Source of the DNA: Bilophila wadsworthia ATCC 49260
Lineage (GTDB): Bacteria > Desulfobacterota > Desulfovibrionia > Desulfovibrionales > Desulfovibrionaceae
Reading direction: 5' to 3'
Length of the DNA stretch: 64,000 nt
Assembly: GCF_000701705.1 (NCBI RefSeq)
Contig: NZ_JNJP01000002.1
Location: 1-64,000, forward strand
The notes beneath the pieces were generated by a model, which saw nothing but the letters and a program-made list of their open reading frames with translations, was not told where the DNA came from and ran no database searches. Made by a program: the position numbers and the translations under genes. Each line of letters starts with the position of its first letter. Position 1 is the stretch's first letter. Positions 35,035 to 43,636 of this stretch are shown piece after piece.

Positions 35035-35307
35035 ATGAGCTTTCCGCTTTCCATCGTCATTTGGGATTATGACCCCGAACGCATTGCGGAAATCGACCGC
35101 AACCTTCACCTGGCCCTGCGTGAGCTGAACCTCCGGGGCACGGTGTCCAGCCTGTCCGAACCGCCGCTCATGTCCCGCGAAGGGCTGGTCGGCCGGGAAC
35201 CCGTCCTTGAAATCGGAGATGCCTATTGGTCCTTACGGCCGGGAGAAACCATTTCCAAAGAAGCCTGCCTCAAGCTGCTTTCACGAATCGTCCAAGAAAA
35301 GGGCTGA
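35035..35307 (+). CDS. Small thioredoxin-fold-like protein without redox cysteines
   Basis: A 90-residue protein whose layout resembles small thioredoxin_3 proteins: an N-terminal beta strand, a helix (IDRNLHLALRELN), then a beta-beta-helix end (EPVLEIGDAYWSLRPGETI) where those proteins have a TPALVIDG stretch. The CxxC is absent (only one Cys in total, near the C-terminus), so it is not a redox protein if the fold call is right. It is the first gene of the TTT transporter operon, 24 bp before tctB. GGAG precedes the ATG by about 8 bases. Confidence 0.65.
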   Translation: MSFPLSIVIWDYDPERIAEIDRNLHLALRELNLRGTVSSLSEPPLMSREGLVGREPVLEIGDAYWSLRPGETISKEACLKLLSRIVQEKG

Positions 35308-35331
35308 AGCCCTAACCGTATAGGAGGTCCT

Positions 35332-35796
35332 GTGAAAATGCTTCTTTCTGGTAGAACCGCGCTTGGCCTGCTCTTTTTGGGCATCGGCGCCCTGCTCCTC
35401 CGCGAGACGTACGCGGTCGACGTCGGCGCATTCGCCGTCCCCGGCGAAATGGGTACGATGACCTACCCCCGCATCCTGCTGTTCGGCTGGATCGGCCTAT
35501 CGATCCTGTATCTGCTCAACCCCGGAAAGCCGTTCAACGCCCACGATCTGCGGGCCAGCCTGCCGGGCGTTTCCAAAGTCGTCGCGTCCATCGCCGTCTA
35601 TATCATCCTGTTCGCTACGGTGGGGCTTCCCCTCGGGACGTTCCTCTTCCTGCTCCTCTTCTTTTATCTGATGCGCTACCGGGACATCCGGCGCATGATC
35701 CCCTTCGCCCTGCTCGGCGCGGGGCTGACGTGGCTGGTGTTCGAGAAGATTCTGGGCGTCGTCGTCCCGCAGCCCTTCTGGCTCGGCCTGTTCTAA
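35332..35796 (+). CDS. tctB: Tripartite tricarboxylate transporter small membrane subunit TctB
   Basis: A 154-residue protein with four hydrophobic helices, the size and topology of TctB (the 4-TM partner of TctA). Its function is uptake of carboxylate-like anions with a periplasmic TctC protein. The GTG at 35332 sits 4 bases after AGGAGG; ATG at 35338 is 10 bases after it and is the alternative. It lies between the small thioredoxin-fold gene and tctA (16-bp gap), in an obvious operon. Confidence 0.88.
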   Translation: MKMLLSGRTALGLLFLGIGALLLRETYAVDVGAFAVPGEMGTMTYPRILLFGWIGLSILYLLNPGKPFNAHDLRASLPGVSKVVASIAVYIILFATVGLPLGTFLFLLLFFYLMRYRDIRRMIPFALLGAGLTWLVFEKILGVVVPQPFWLGLF

Positions 35797-35812
35797 CCCT
35801 CGGGAGAACCGT

Positions 35813-37309
35813 ATGTTTTCCGATATCATGCACGGCATCATGATCACGATGAGCCCCGACTGCCTGTTGGCCTTGTGCATCGGCGCGATGTTCGGAACCG
35901 TCGTCGGGGCGCTTCCCGGCCTTGGGACGGCCGTGGCCATCACCATCTGTATCCCCTTCACCCTACAAATGGGCAACGCTTCGGCCATCGCCCTGCTGCT
36001 CGGCGTCTACGCCACTTCGATTTACGGAGGGTCCATCTCCGCCGTGCTGCTCAATACGCCTGGCACGCCGCAATCAGCCTGTACCGGATTCGAAGGTTAC
36101 GCCATGGCCAAGGCGGGCAAAGCGGAAAAGGCCCTCGGCTGGATCACCATGTCCTCCGTCCTCGGCGGCCTGTTCTCCTGCGTTGCGCTGGTCATCGCCG
36201 CCCCCCAGCTTGCGGATCTGTCCGTGAAGTACGGCGGCCCGCTGGAAATCTGCGGCCTCATCTGCCTCGGCCTCGCCTGCATCACCAGCCTGTCCGAAGA
36301 CAACCAGATCAAAGGCCTGCTCATGGGCGTCGCCGGGCTGTTCCTCGCCACCATCGGCGTGGATCCTCTGAGCGGCGAAATGCGCTTCACCTTCGGCTCG
36401 CCCCAGCTCGTCAGCGGCATCGACCTCATGCCCATCGTAGTCGGCGTGTTCCCGTTGGCGGAACTGTTCTACCGGGCCTATGAGGTCCACGCCAACGTGG
36501 AGCCCACGGCCATCGACTGCAAGCGCATCAGCTTCCCCACATGGCAGGAATGGAAGGGGCGCGGCCTCATCCTCCTGCGCTCATCGCTCATCGGCGTGGG
36601 CCTCGGCATCCTCCCCGGCACCGGCGCGACGGCGGCCACCTTCGTCAGCTACTCTTCCGCCAAGCGCCTTTCCAAGAATGGGGAAAACTTCGGGAAGGGC
36701 GAACCCGACGGCCTCGTCGCCGCCGAATCCTCCAACAACGCGGTCGCGGGCGGCGCGATGGTCCCCACGCTGGCCCTCGGCATCCCCGGCGAGCCCGTCA
36801 TGGCGCTCATGCTCGCCACCCTGACCCTGCACGGGATCACCCCCGGCGTACGGCTCATGGCGGACAATCCCGACATCGTCTATTCGACCTTCCTGTCCCT
36901 GATTCTCGCCAACCTTTTGATCATCCCCACCGCCATCATCACCGTGCGCGGCTTCGGGAAGCTCATCAAGTTCCCCACAGCAATCCTGCTCAGCATCATC
37001 GTCATCTGCTCCCTGCTCGGCGTGTACCTGCCCCGCAGCAACATGTTCGACGTGTGGATGGCCCTGCTCATCGGCGTGATCGCCTTCCTGATGCGCTTTG
37101 CGGATTTCCCCGTGGCCCCGTTCCTCATCGGCTACGTGCTCAGCGCGCAGCTTGAGTACCGTCTCGGCCAGGCCGTCATCTACAAAGGAGACATGCCGCT
37201 GACCGAATACCTCTTCAGCGCGCCCGTCGCCCTCGTCCTGTTCGCGGTTTCCGCCTGCCTGCTGCTCGCCCCGATGCTGCGCCCGCTTTGGGCCAGCCGG
37301 AGAAAGTAA
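35813..37309 (+). CDS. tctA: Tripartite tricarboxylate transporter large permease TctA
   Basis: A 498-residue membrane protein with roughly eleven to twelve helices. The duplicated TctA motifs are clear: GTVVGALPGLGTAVA near residue 25 and GLGILPGTGATAATF near 265, followed by ESSNNAVAGGAM and LALGIPGEP. It forms the ion-coupled channel of the TTT system with TctB. The ribosome site is GGGAG before the ATG. The downstream binding protein and hydrolase genes are spaced at 25 and 46 bp, indicating one transcript. Confidence 0.95.
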   Translation: MFSDIMHGIMITMSPDCLLALCIGAMFGTVVGALPGLGTAVAITICIPFTLQMGNASAIALLLGVYATSIYGGSISAVLLNTPGTPQSACTGFEGYAMAKAGKAEKALGWITMSSVLGGLFSCVALVIAAPQLADLSVKYGGPLEICGLICLGLACITSLSEDNQIKGLLMGVAGLFLATIGVDPLSGEMRFTFGSPQLVSGIDLMPIVVGVFPLAELFYRAYEVHANVEPTAIDCKRISFPTWQEWKGRGLILLRSSLIGVGLGILPGTGATAATFVSYSSAKRLSKNGENFGKGEPDGLVAAESSNNAVAGGAMVPTLALGIPGEPVMALMLATLTLHGITPGVRLMADNPDIVYSTFLSLILANLLIIPTAIITVRGFGKLIKFPTAILLSIIVICSLLGVYLPRSNMFDVWMALLIGVIAFLMRFADFPVAPFLIGYVLSAQLEYRLGQAVIYKGDMPLTEYLFSAPVALVLFAVSACLLLAPMLRPLWASRRK

Positions 37310-37334
37310 AAACCTCTATCCCCAGGAGTGTCCC

Positions 37335-38276
37335 ATGTTCAGAAAGCTGCTGCTCGCCCTCGCCGCCGTATGCCTCATGACCGGCTCCGCCGTGGCCGCC
37401 GATGCGTTCCCGAACCGCCCGATCACCATCGTCGTGCCCTTCGCGGCCGGAGGCGAAACCGACCTCGTGGCCCGTATGCTTGCGGATGGCATGAGCAAGG
37501 AACTCAAGCAGGTCATGGTCGTGCAGAACATCGTAGGCGCATCCGGCGTCGCCGGGATAAGCGCCGTCACCGGGGCCAAGCCCGACGGCTATACCCTCGG
37601 CGTAACCCCGAGCGCGCCGCTGGCCATGCACCCCCACATGCGCAAAGTTCCGTATACGCTGGATTCGTTCGACTTCGTGGGCCGTATCCTCAAGGCTCCG
37701 TACATCGTCATGGTCGCCAAGACCGCGCCCTGGAACACGCTTGACGACATGCTCAGGGATATGAAGACCAACCCCAACACGTTCTTCTTCGCATCATCCG
37801 GCGTGGGCAGCGTACCCTACTTCGCCATGATGGACCTCTTCAAGAAGGCCGGGGCGCAGGTCCGCCACGTCCCCTTCTCCGGCGACGCCGACGCCTTCCA
37901 GGCCATCGCGGGGAACCGCGTGCAGGTCTACACCTCCACCGCCGGATCGCTGGATCAGTATGACGTCAAGGGGTTGGCCCTCATGGATGCCACCCGTGAT
38001 CCGCTGCTGCCCAACCTGCCCACGGTGATGGAATCCGGCGTCGAAGCCTATTACAGCCAGTGGATGCCCCTTCTCGCCCCCAAGGGCCTGCCCGCCGACG
38101 TCAAGGCCACGCTTTCCGACGCCATGCGCAAGGCCATGCAGTCTCCCGAGTTCGTGGAGCGCCTCCACAAGCTGAACCTCGTTCCCGGCTATCTGGACAG
38201 CAAGGACTGCCGCGCATTCGTGGAGGAGGAATCCGTCCGCAACGCCGAAGTCATCAAGGGGCTGATGGCGAAGTGA
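37335..38276 (+). CDS. tctC: TctC/Bug-family periplasmic solute-binding protein
   Basis: A 313-residue exported binding protein; signal peptide MFRKLLLALAAVCLMTGS with cleavage after AVA. The mature start FPNRPITIVVPFAAGGETD is the Bug/TctC signature, and GVAGISAVTGAKPDGYT is also typical. Bug proteins bind carboxylates, aromatic acids or amides without ABC components. It delivers to TctAB encoded just upstream; the sulfatase-fold hydrolase gene follows directly, so the ligand may be a carboxylate bearing a sulfate or phosphate ester. Confidence 0.94.
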   Translation: MFRKLLLALAAVCLMTGSAVAADAFPNRPITIVVPFAAGGETDLVARMLADGMSKELKQVMVVQNIVGASGVAGISAVTGAKPDGYTLGVTPSAPLAMHPHMRKVPYTLDSFDFVGRILKAPYIVMVAKTAPWNTLDDMLRDMKTNPNTFFFASSGVGSVPYFAMMDLFKKAGAQVRHVPFSGDADAFQAIAGNRVQVYTSTAGSLDQYDVKGLALMDATRDPLLPNLPTVMESGVEAYYSQWMPLLAPKGLPADVKATLSDAMRKAMQSPEFVERLHKLNLVPGYLDSKDCRAFVEEESVRNAEVIKGLMAK

Positions 38277-38322
38277 TCGCCCGCCCCCTTACTTTCAACC
38301 CGAAAAAACAAAAGGTGTTATC

Positions 38323-39906
38323 ATGCGCGAAAAGAAGAATGTCATCGTCGTGATGTTGGATACGCTCCAGTTCAACTATCTGGGCTGCTACGGCAATACG
38401 CGGGTCAAGACCCCGAACATCGACCGCTTCGCCACCGAAGGCGTGGTCTTCGAAAACGCCTATACGGAAGGCCTGCCCACCGTGCCCTGCCGCCGGGCCA
38501 TGCTCACCGGGCGCTACACCCTGCCGGTGAAGGGCTGGTCGCAGCTCGACGTCAGCGACACCACCATTGCGGATCTGTGCTGGGGGCAGCCCATCGACAG
38601 CTACCTGATCCACGACTCCGGGCCGTTCCGACTGCCCAAGTTCGGGTACTCGCGGGGCTTCGACAAGGTGTTCTTCCTGCACGGGCATGAGACCGATCAC
38701 CAGTATTACGCACAGGACGAACTCGGCGGCGGCCTCAAGGCCGAGGACTACTATGAAGATCATGTAATGGAAAAAGCCGACGAGATCCTTGGGGAAAACG
38801 TCATGCGCCCGCTCATGAACCAGGTTGAATGCCATCTCAAGGAGCGCCAGTACTGGAAATCCGACGGCGATCAGCACGCCGCCCAGATCATGAAGGAAGC
38901 CGTACGGAACCTGGAGCGCGTCGACCGCAACAAGTCCTTCTTCATGTGGATCGACTGCTTTGATCCGCACGAACCGTGGGATGCTCCCTCCGTGTACGAT
39001 CCGGATCTGAAGTGCCCCTATGACCCCGACTACGAAGGCAAGGACATGTTCCTGCCCATTCAGGGCCATGTCGACGGCCTGTATACCGACCGCGAACTGG
39101 AACACATCCGCGCCCTGTACGCCGAAAAGGTGACGATGGTGGACAAATGGTTCGGGCATCTCATGAACAATATCCGCACGCTCGGCATGGAAGACGACAC
39201 GCTGGTCATCCTCGTCTCCGACCACGGTTCCCCGATGGGCAAGGGCGAGCACGGCCACGGCATCATGCGCAAGTGCCGCCCGTGGCCCTATGAGGAACTT
39301 GCCCACATCCCCATGATCATGCGCGGCCCCGGCCTGCCCCGCAACCGGCGCGTGAGAGGCTTCGTCCAGTCCTGCGACGTGGCCCCCACCGTGGTGGATT
39401 GGCTCGGCATCGGCGTGCATCCCTCCATGCAGGGCCATTCGCTCCTGCCGCTCGCCAAGGGCGACGTGGAAAAGGTCCGCGAATTCGCCATTGCCGGGTA
39501 CTTCCGGTACTCGTGGTCCATCATCACCGAGGACTGGTCCTTCATCCATTGGTTGAAGGATGACGAAAAGAGCGTCGCCGATGCCCGGTTCGGCATCTAC
39601 GGTAAGGATCTCGGCGAATCCACGGCCCACATCCTCCAGATGAAGAAGGCCAACGCCGTCGAGGACCGCGACACCGCCTTCTACAACCGCGCCTACGAGG
39701 AACACAAAAAGGCCGCAACGCTGGACGGCGAAGATCAGTGGACCTGCACCGCCGCCGCCTCCAGCGAAGTGCCCGCCCGCGACGAGCTGTATTGCCGCAA
39801 GGACGATCCGTTCCAGCTCAACAACGTCTCCGCCAAACATCCCGAGGTCGCCAAGGAGCTGTTCGAACAGCTGAAGCTGTTCATGGCCGAACTGCGCGCC
39901 TCCTGA
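38323..39906 (+). CDS. Sulfatase-fold hydrolase with Thr at the formylglycine position
   Basis: A 527-residue alkaline-phosphatase superfamily protein of the sulfatase group. Metal and active-site elements are visible: VVMLDTLQ at the N-terminus, DPHEPWD, and VSDHGSPMGKGEHG. The sulfatase signature aligns as T53-V-P-C-R57 followed by four residues and TG: the nucleophile that is normally Cys or Ser converted to formylglycine is Thr, while Cys56 occupies the variable position. Thr nucleophiles are used by phosphatase, phosphodiesterase and phosphonate hydrolase branches of the superfamily, so the substrate may not be a sulfate ester. No signal peptide, so it acts on imported solute. It lies 46 bp after tctC. 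No sulfatase-maturing radical SAM enzyme is nearby. Confidence 0.85.
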   Translation: MREKKNVIVVMLDTLQFNYLGCYGNTRVKTPNIDRFATEGVVFENAYTEGLPTVPCRRAMLTGRYTLPVKGWSQLDVSDTTIADLCWGQPIDSYLIHDSGPFRLPKFGYSRGFDKVFFLHGHETDHQYYAQDELGGGLKAEDYYEDHVMEKADEILGENVMRPLMNQVECHLKERQYWKSDGDQHAAQIMKEAVRNLERVDRNKSFFMWIDCFDPHEPWDAPSVYDPDLKCPYDPDYEGKDMFLPIQGHVDGLYTDRELEHIRALYAEKVTMVDKWFGHLMNNIRTLGMEDDTLVILVSDHGSPMGKGEHGHGIMRKCRPWPYEELAHIPMIMRGPGLPRNRRVRGFVQSCDVAPTVVDWLGIGVHPSMQGHSLLPLAKGDVEKVREFAIAGYFRYSWSIITEDWSFIHWLKDDEKSVADARFGIYGKDLGESTAHILQMKKANAVEDRDTAFYNRAYEEHKKAATLDGEDQWTCTAAASSEVPARDELYCRKDDPFQLNNVSAKHPEVAKELFEQLKLFMAELRAS

Positions 39907-39913
39907 TGATCCG

Positions 39914-39967
39914 CCGGTGAGGGGGATTGGGCAATACCGTCCTGCCCGTGGGGATCCCCCTCTCCGG
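39914..39967 (+). terminator. Compound hairpin after the sulfatase-fold gene
   Basis: Stems GGGGGAT/ATCCCCC and GGGCA/TGCCC nest in this segment, and a further palindrome TTCCCGAA-N5-TTCGGGAA lies at 39994-40014. They may partly terminate or process the mRNA before the thioredoxin gene. Confidence 0.55.
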
Positions 39968-40058
39968 CCTTTCGAAAATACCGACATCCCGCTTTCCCGA
40001 ATGCCCTTCGGGAAAACCCCTGTTTCACCGTTTTCCGCAACCCGCAAAGGAACCGGTT

Positions 40059-40373
40059 ATGAGCGAAGCTACCCTGTTGGATTCCGTTACTTTTGATGAA
40101 TGGATCAAGTCCCACGACGGCATTGTCCTGTTCCACAAAAAGCTCTGCCCGCACTGCAAGGTCATGCGTACCGTGCTCGGCAAGGCTACGACCGAACGCC
40201 CCGATATCCAGCTCGCATCCGTCGATTCCGAAGAACAGCCGGATCTCATGGCCCGCTGCTCCGTTGAACGCGTGCCTACCCTGATCGTCTGCCGGAACGG
40301 GGCCGTCGCCGCCCGCAAAAGCGGCATCATGAACCCGCGCGAACTGCTCGCGTTTTACGAGTCGGCGTCATGA
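40059..40373 (+). CDS. Thioredoxin-like protein (CPHC active site)
   Basis: A 104-residue thioredoxin-fold protein with the redox pair Cys30 and Cys33 in LCPHCK and the cis-proline loop at RVPTLIVC. The active site CPHC differs from the classical CGPC, and the protein is likely a dedicated thioredoxin for the reductase encoded next door. The ATG at 40059 follows AAAGGA by 6-7 bases. Its stop overlaps the start of the reductase gene by 4 bp (ATGA). Confidence 0.9.
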   Translation: MSEATLLDSVTFDEWIKSHDGIVLFHKKLCPHCKVMRTVLGKATTERPDIQLASVDSEEQPDLMARCSVERVPTLIVCRNGAVAARKSGIMNPRELLAFYESAS

Positions 40374-41287
40374 ACGGGCACAGCGACATCCTGATCATCG
40401 GCGGCGGCATAGGCGGCATGACGGCGGCGCTGTACGCGGCTCGGACCAACCTTTCCGTCCGCATCGTGGAGAAGGAAGTGTGCGGCGGGCTGGTGAACTG
40501 GACCCATACCGTGGAAAACGTGCCCTCATACAAGAGCATCCACGGCATGGATCTCATGACCGCCTGCCGGGAGCATGTGGAGTCCCTCGGCGTCGCCATT
40601 GAAGAAGTCAACGAGGTGGAAGAGGTCCGGCTCGACGGCCAGCCCAAGGAAATACGCACCTCGGAAGGCGACAGCTTCACCGCCGACGTGGTGATCATCG
40701 CCACCGGGCGGAAGCCCATCCCGCTGCCTGTGGAAACGGCGTTCGAAAAGGTCCACTACTGCTCGGTCTGCGACGGCACCGCCTACAAGGACAAAGACGT
40801 GCTCGTGGTCGGCGGCGGGAACAGCGGGTTCGACGAATCCCTGTACCTCGCGGGCCTCGGCGTCCGTTCCGTCCATATCGTGGAAATGTTCCCGGCCTGC
40901 GCCGCCGCACAGTCCACACAAGACCGGGCTCTGGCTACCGGCATCATCAGGGCAAACGTGAACACCACCATCACCGCGCTGGACCCGCTGCCGGACGGAC
41001 GCTGCCGCGCCTCGCTCAGGGATGCAGCATCGGGGGCCGCCTCCGAGGAAACTGTGGACGGCGTGTTCTGCTTCATAGGCCAGAAACCGAATACCGCTCT
41101 CTTTGAAGGGCTCATCGATATGGAAAAGGGCTATATCCGCACCGATGAGGACATGAGGACCTCCCTTCCCGGCGTGTTCGCCGTGGGAGACGTCCGCGCC
41201 AAGCGGTACCGCCAGATCACCACGGCTATGGGCGACGGAACCATCGCCGCGCTGGAAGCCGAACGCTTCATCCGTTCCCTCCGCTGA
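40370..41287 (+). CDS. trxB: Thioredoxin reductase family flavoprotein
   Basis: A 305-residue FAD/NAD(P)H oxidoreductase. FAD motif GGGIGGMTAALYAAR is at the N-terminus, the redox disulfide Cys131/Cys134 in HYCSVCDG, nucleotide motif VVGGGNSGFDE, and C-terminal FAD motif VFAVGDVR. It transfers electrons to the CPHC thioredoxin encoded immediately upstream with a 4-bp overlap. Some Desulfovibrio thioredoxin reductases accept NADH or atypical donors; the HRRxxxR NADPH motif is not obvious here, so cofactor preference is open. Confidence 0.92.
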   Translation: MNGHSDILIIGGGIGGMTAALYAARTNLSVRIVEKEVCGGLVNWTHTVENVPSYKSIHGMDLMTACREHVESLGVAIEEVNEVEEVRLDGQPKEIRTSEGDSFTADVVIIATGRKPIPLPVETAFEKVHYCSVCDGTAYKDKDVLVVGGGNSGFDESLYLAGLGVRSVHIVEMFPACAAAQSTQDRALATGIIRANVNTTITALDPLPDGRCRASLRDAASGAASEETVDGVFCFIGQKPNTALFEGLIDMEKGYIRTDEDMRTSLPGVFAVGDVRAKRYRQITTAMGDGTIAALEAERFIRSLR

Positions 41288-41297
41288 GCTGATTGGT

Positions 41298-41372
41298 GCT
41301 CCGCCCCTCGCCCCGGCAAAGGCTCTCCGCCTCCGCACTCCGCAAAGGGGCAGCTCCCCCTTGACCCGGCGA
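41298..41372 (-). repeat. Dispersed multi-hairpin repeat, copy 3 (diverged)
   Basis: Read on the minus strand it begins GCCGGGTCAAGGGGGAGCTG and continues through GCGGAGTGCGGAGGC, matching copies at 33009-33094 and 56974-57056 with several substitutions that break the hairpins. Confidence 0.65.
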
Positions 41373-41495
41373 TAAAGAGAGCAAAGTCCCCATTCCCGGC
41401 AGCCCCCAAAAACCTTCGTCCCTCTCCCTTTTCACCGGAACGGACTCCCTGCGTGCCACCTCCCCATCAGTCAAAAGTCTTGGGAGAGGTGGGGT

Positions 41496-41539
41496 CCGGG
41501 GGAGGAGAACCTTTCTTCAGAAAGGTTCTCCTCCCCCGG
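41496..41539. terminator. Long perfect hairpin between trxB and ferredoxin-type gene
   Basis: Two 21-base arms (41496-41516 and 41519-41539) are exact complements around a TC loop; the arms start CCGGGGGAGGAGAACC. It sits 15 bp beyond the stop of the minus-strand ferredoxin-type gene and serves as a likely bidirectional terminator. Confidence 0.8.
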
Positions 41540-41553
41540 CTCTCCGCGCTTGC

Positions 41554-42309
41554 TCAATCCTTCAGCTGACACAACTCCCCATTGCGTCCCATAACAAGCT
41601 CACGAACAGAGATGCCACACTCTTCGGCCGCTTCGTGACAAACCGCCGCAATGCCCCGGCAACAGGGGACTTCCATGCGCAAGACCGTCACCGAGGCCGG
41701 GCGCGCCTCCGTAAACAACGCAACCAGACGGGCGCGCATCTCCTGGTTGTCCTCAAACTTCGGGCAGGCGATCAACACGACCTTTCCTGACGCGATCTCG
41801 CAAAACCGGGCGGACGCGGGGGCCGAACAGTCGGCGGCAAGCAGGATATCCGCGCCCTTGAGGAACGGGGCGGACGGCGGTACAAGGCGCAGCTTGACGG
41901 GCCATGTCTGCCTTCTTTCACCAACCGGCCCTGCCGCCTTGCTTTCCTGCCGCTTCCGTGGAGCGAATTCCTGCACGGTGGTCCCGGAGCATCCGCAACC
42001 AAGCGTTCCGTGCGGCTCGTGCTTGCCGAGCGGCTGAAAAAGCTGTTGCCTGCGCTCTTCCTTCTGCCTGGCGACGTGGCGCATGGCTGCCTCTTCGTCG
42101 AACGGCACGGCTTCCCGGCGCACGATGGCAAGCGCGTTCTGCGGGCATCCGGAAAGGCACGCGCCGAGCCCATCGCAGTAACTGTCCGAAACCACAGTCG
42201 CCTTACCGTCGATGATCGCAATGGCGCCTTCCGCACAGTCCAGCACGCACTGGCCGCAGCCGTTGCAGCGTTCCCTGTCTATTTCGATGATATTTCTGTA
42301 TTCCTTCAT
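41554..42309 (-). CDS. Ferredoxin-type 4Fe-4S protein with C-terminal domain
   Basis: A 251-residue protein. Two 4Fe-4S motifs are at the N-terminus: CNGCGQCVLDC, then a second cluster CDGLGACLSGCP. A middle CGCSG segment near residue 105 and a C-terminal region with several Cys (ACPKFE, EVPCCRG) could bind further metal. Proteins of this shape are common in anaerobes as electron-transfer partners or cluster scaffolds (annotated as 4Fe-4S dicluster or ATP-independent ferredoxin). GGAGGAA precedes the ATG. Alone in its transcript; no obvious partner, though trxB is convergent. Confidence 0.88.
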   Translation of the reverse strand: MKEYRNIIEIDRERCNGCGQCVLDCAEGAIAIIDGKATVVSDSYCDGLGACLSGCPQNALAIVRREAVPFDEEAAMRHVARQKEERRQQLFQPLGKHEPHGTLGCGCSGTTVQEFAPRKRQESKAAGPVGERRQTWPVKLRLVPPSAPFLKGADILLAADCSAPASARFCEIASGKVVLIACPKFEDNQEMRARLVALFTEARPASVTVLRMEVPCCRGIAAVCHEAAEECGISVRELVMGRNGELCQLKD

Positions 42310-42449
42310 GACGGATTCCTCCGGGGTTTTCTTTCTGTAAGCCCATTCCTACACCGTACGGAAGCCCAGCGCCGTGATCAAGATCACGATTTTCTGTTTG
42401 CCGTAAAAAAACATATGAAAAAAGCGGACACCCCGGCGGAAAAACGAAA

Positions 42450-42481
42450 CGCCCCTCCCGGCGCGGGCCGGAAAGGGGCGA
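42450..42481 (-). terminator. Terminator after the orphan binding protein operon
   Basis: On the minus strand a CGCCCCT/AGGGGCG stem with inner CCGGC/GCCGG is followed by a T-rich run (GTTTCGTTTTTC), 24 bases after the stop at 42504. Confidence 0.8.
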
Positions 42482-42503
42482 GGAAACTCTGTTTTCAGGT
42501 GAC

Positions 42504-43550
42504 TTACTTGATGGCTTCGAGGAACCGGGCGGCGACTTGCGTCTTGCCCTTCATCTTGTCGATCTGTTCCGGGGTAAAAGAGCCGTGGCTGATGGAGAAG
42601 TCCACGATCTCGTTGAGGGCCTTCTGGACACTGCCGCCCGGGGCGAACATGGCAAGCTGTTCGTCAAGGGTAAATACCGGATGGCTCTGGATGTCCGCAA
42701 CGGCCATTTCAGGCGTCAGCTCGCGGCCGGTCCATTCCTTGTAAAAACGGACGTAGTCGACGGCAAGCTCCTTGGCGGGCTTGGCGCGCAGGGCTTCGAT
42801 GCCGCGCATATACATCTTGAGGAACGCCTGCACCTGCTCAGGGTGCTGATCCGCAAACCGGCGGTTCGCTACCAGCAGGACAAGCTGCGTGATGCCGCAA
42901 TCCTTGGAATTCGCCACAGACTTGAAGCCCTTGGCCTCCGCTTCATAGGTCAGGGGGGCCCACAGGGCCACAGCGTCGCCCACGCCGCCGGTAAAGGCGC
43001 TCAGGGCCGGGGTGGGTTCCATTTCCTGAAGCTTCACGTCCTTTTCGCTCAAGCCGAGGATACGCAGCCATGTAGCCAACAGATAGTGCGCGGATGTGCT
43101 TTTGGGATACAGGATATCGGCCTTTTGCACGGTCACAGCGGAACCGTACACATTGGGATAGGACGGATTCGTGCCCTTGGCTCCAAGGATGGGGCTGTCC
43201 TTGCGCACATAAATGGCGTTGTTGGCGGATTCGTCGTTGGCGACCGCAATGATGTACAGGTAGTCGCTCAGCGGCGTGGTCAAAGCGGGCACGGCGCCGC
43301 ACCCGGCGACTGCCCAATCGTAGGCGGCAAGGCTTTCGACGATGTTCTTGCCCGAATCAAACGGCATCATCGTCAGATCAAGCCCGGCTTCCTTGTCCCA
43401 GCCCTGCTGTTTGGCGTACCACGCCACAAAGGTCTCGTGTTCGCCCATCCAAGCGCTCGAGAGCTTGGCGGGCGCGGCCTGTGCGGCTGGCGCCAGCAAA
43501 AGAGCCAGCGCCAGCACGGCAAGCAGCGACTTTATCTTTCCGAAAATCAT
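42504..43550 (-). CDS. Orphan periplasmic binding protein, TauA/NMT1-like (second paralogue)
   Basis: A 348-residue exported binding protein; the signal peptide begins MIFGKIKSLLAVLALALLLA and ends near AQA. It is clearly paralogous to 21347-22405: shared AWM, ETF, YAK and WDKEAGLD in the first 60 residues, DESA, SAHY/SAHF, GDAVALWAP/GDFVALWAP, and a similar C-terminal end. No ABC permease or ATPase accompanies it. It is the last gene on the minus strand after the TRAP permease gene, 86 bp from it, and could be read through from the amidohydrolase-TRAP operon. GGAG lies 8 bases before the chosen ATG. Confidence 0.87.
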   Translation of the reverse strand: MIFGKIKSLLAVLALALLLAPAAQAAPAKLSSAWMGEHETFVAWYAKQQGWDKEAGLDLTMMPFDSGKNIVESLAAYDWAVAGCGAVPALTTPLSDYLYIIAVANDESANNAIYVRKDSPILGAKGTNPSYPNVYGSAVTVQKADILYPKSTSAHYLLATWLRILGLSEKDVKLQEMEPTPALSAFTGGVGDAVALWAPLTYEAEAKGFKSVANSKDCGITQLVLLVANRRFADQHPEQVQAFLKMYMRGIEALRAKPAKELAVDYVRFYKEWTGRELTPEMAVADIQSHPVFTLDEQLAMFAPGGSVQKALNEIVDFSISHGSFTPEQIDKMKGKTQVAARFLEAIK

Positions 43551-43636
43551 GACAAAAACTCCGCAAGGTTGACATGAAGGGAATCCCCCCGCGCGACGGA
43601 TGGGCAGACCCGCCGCACGAGGGGCCCCGGGAGGGG

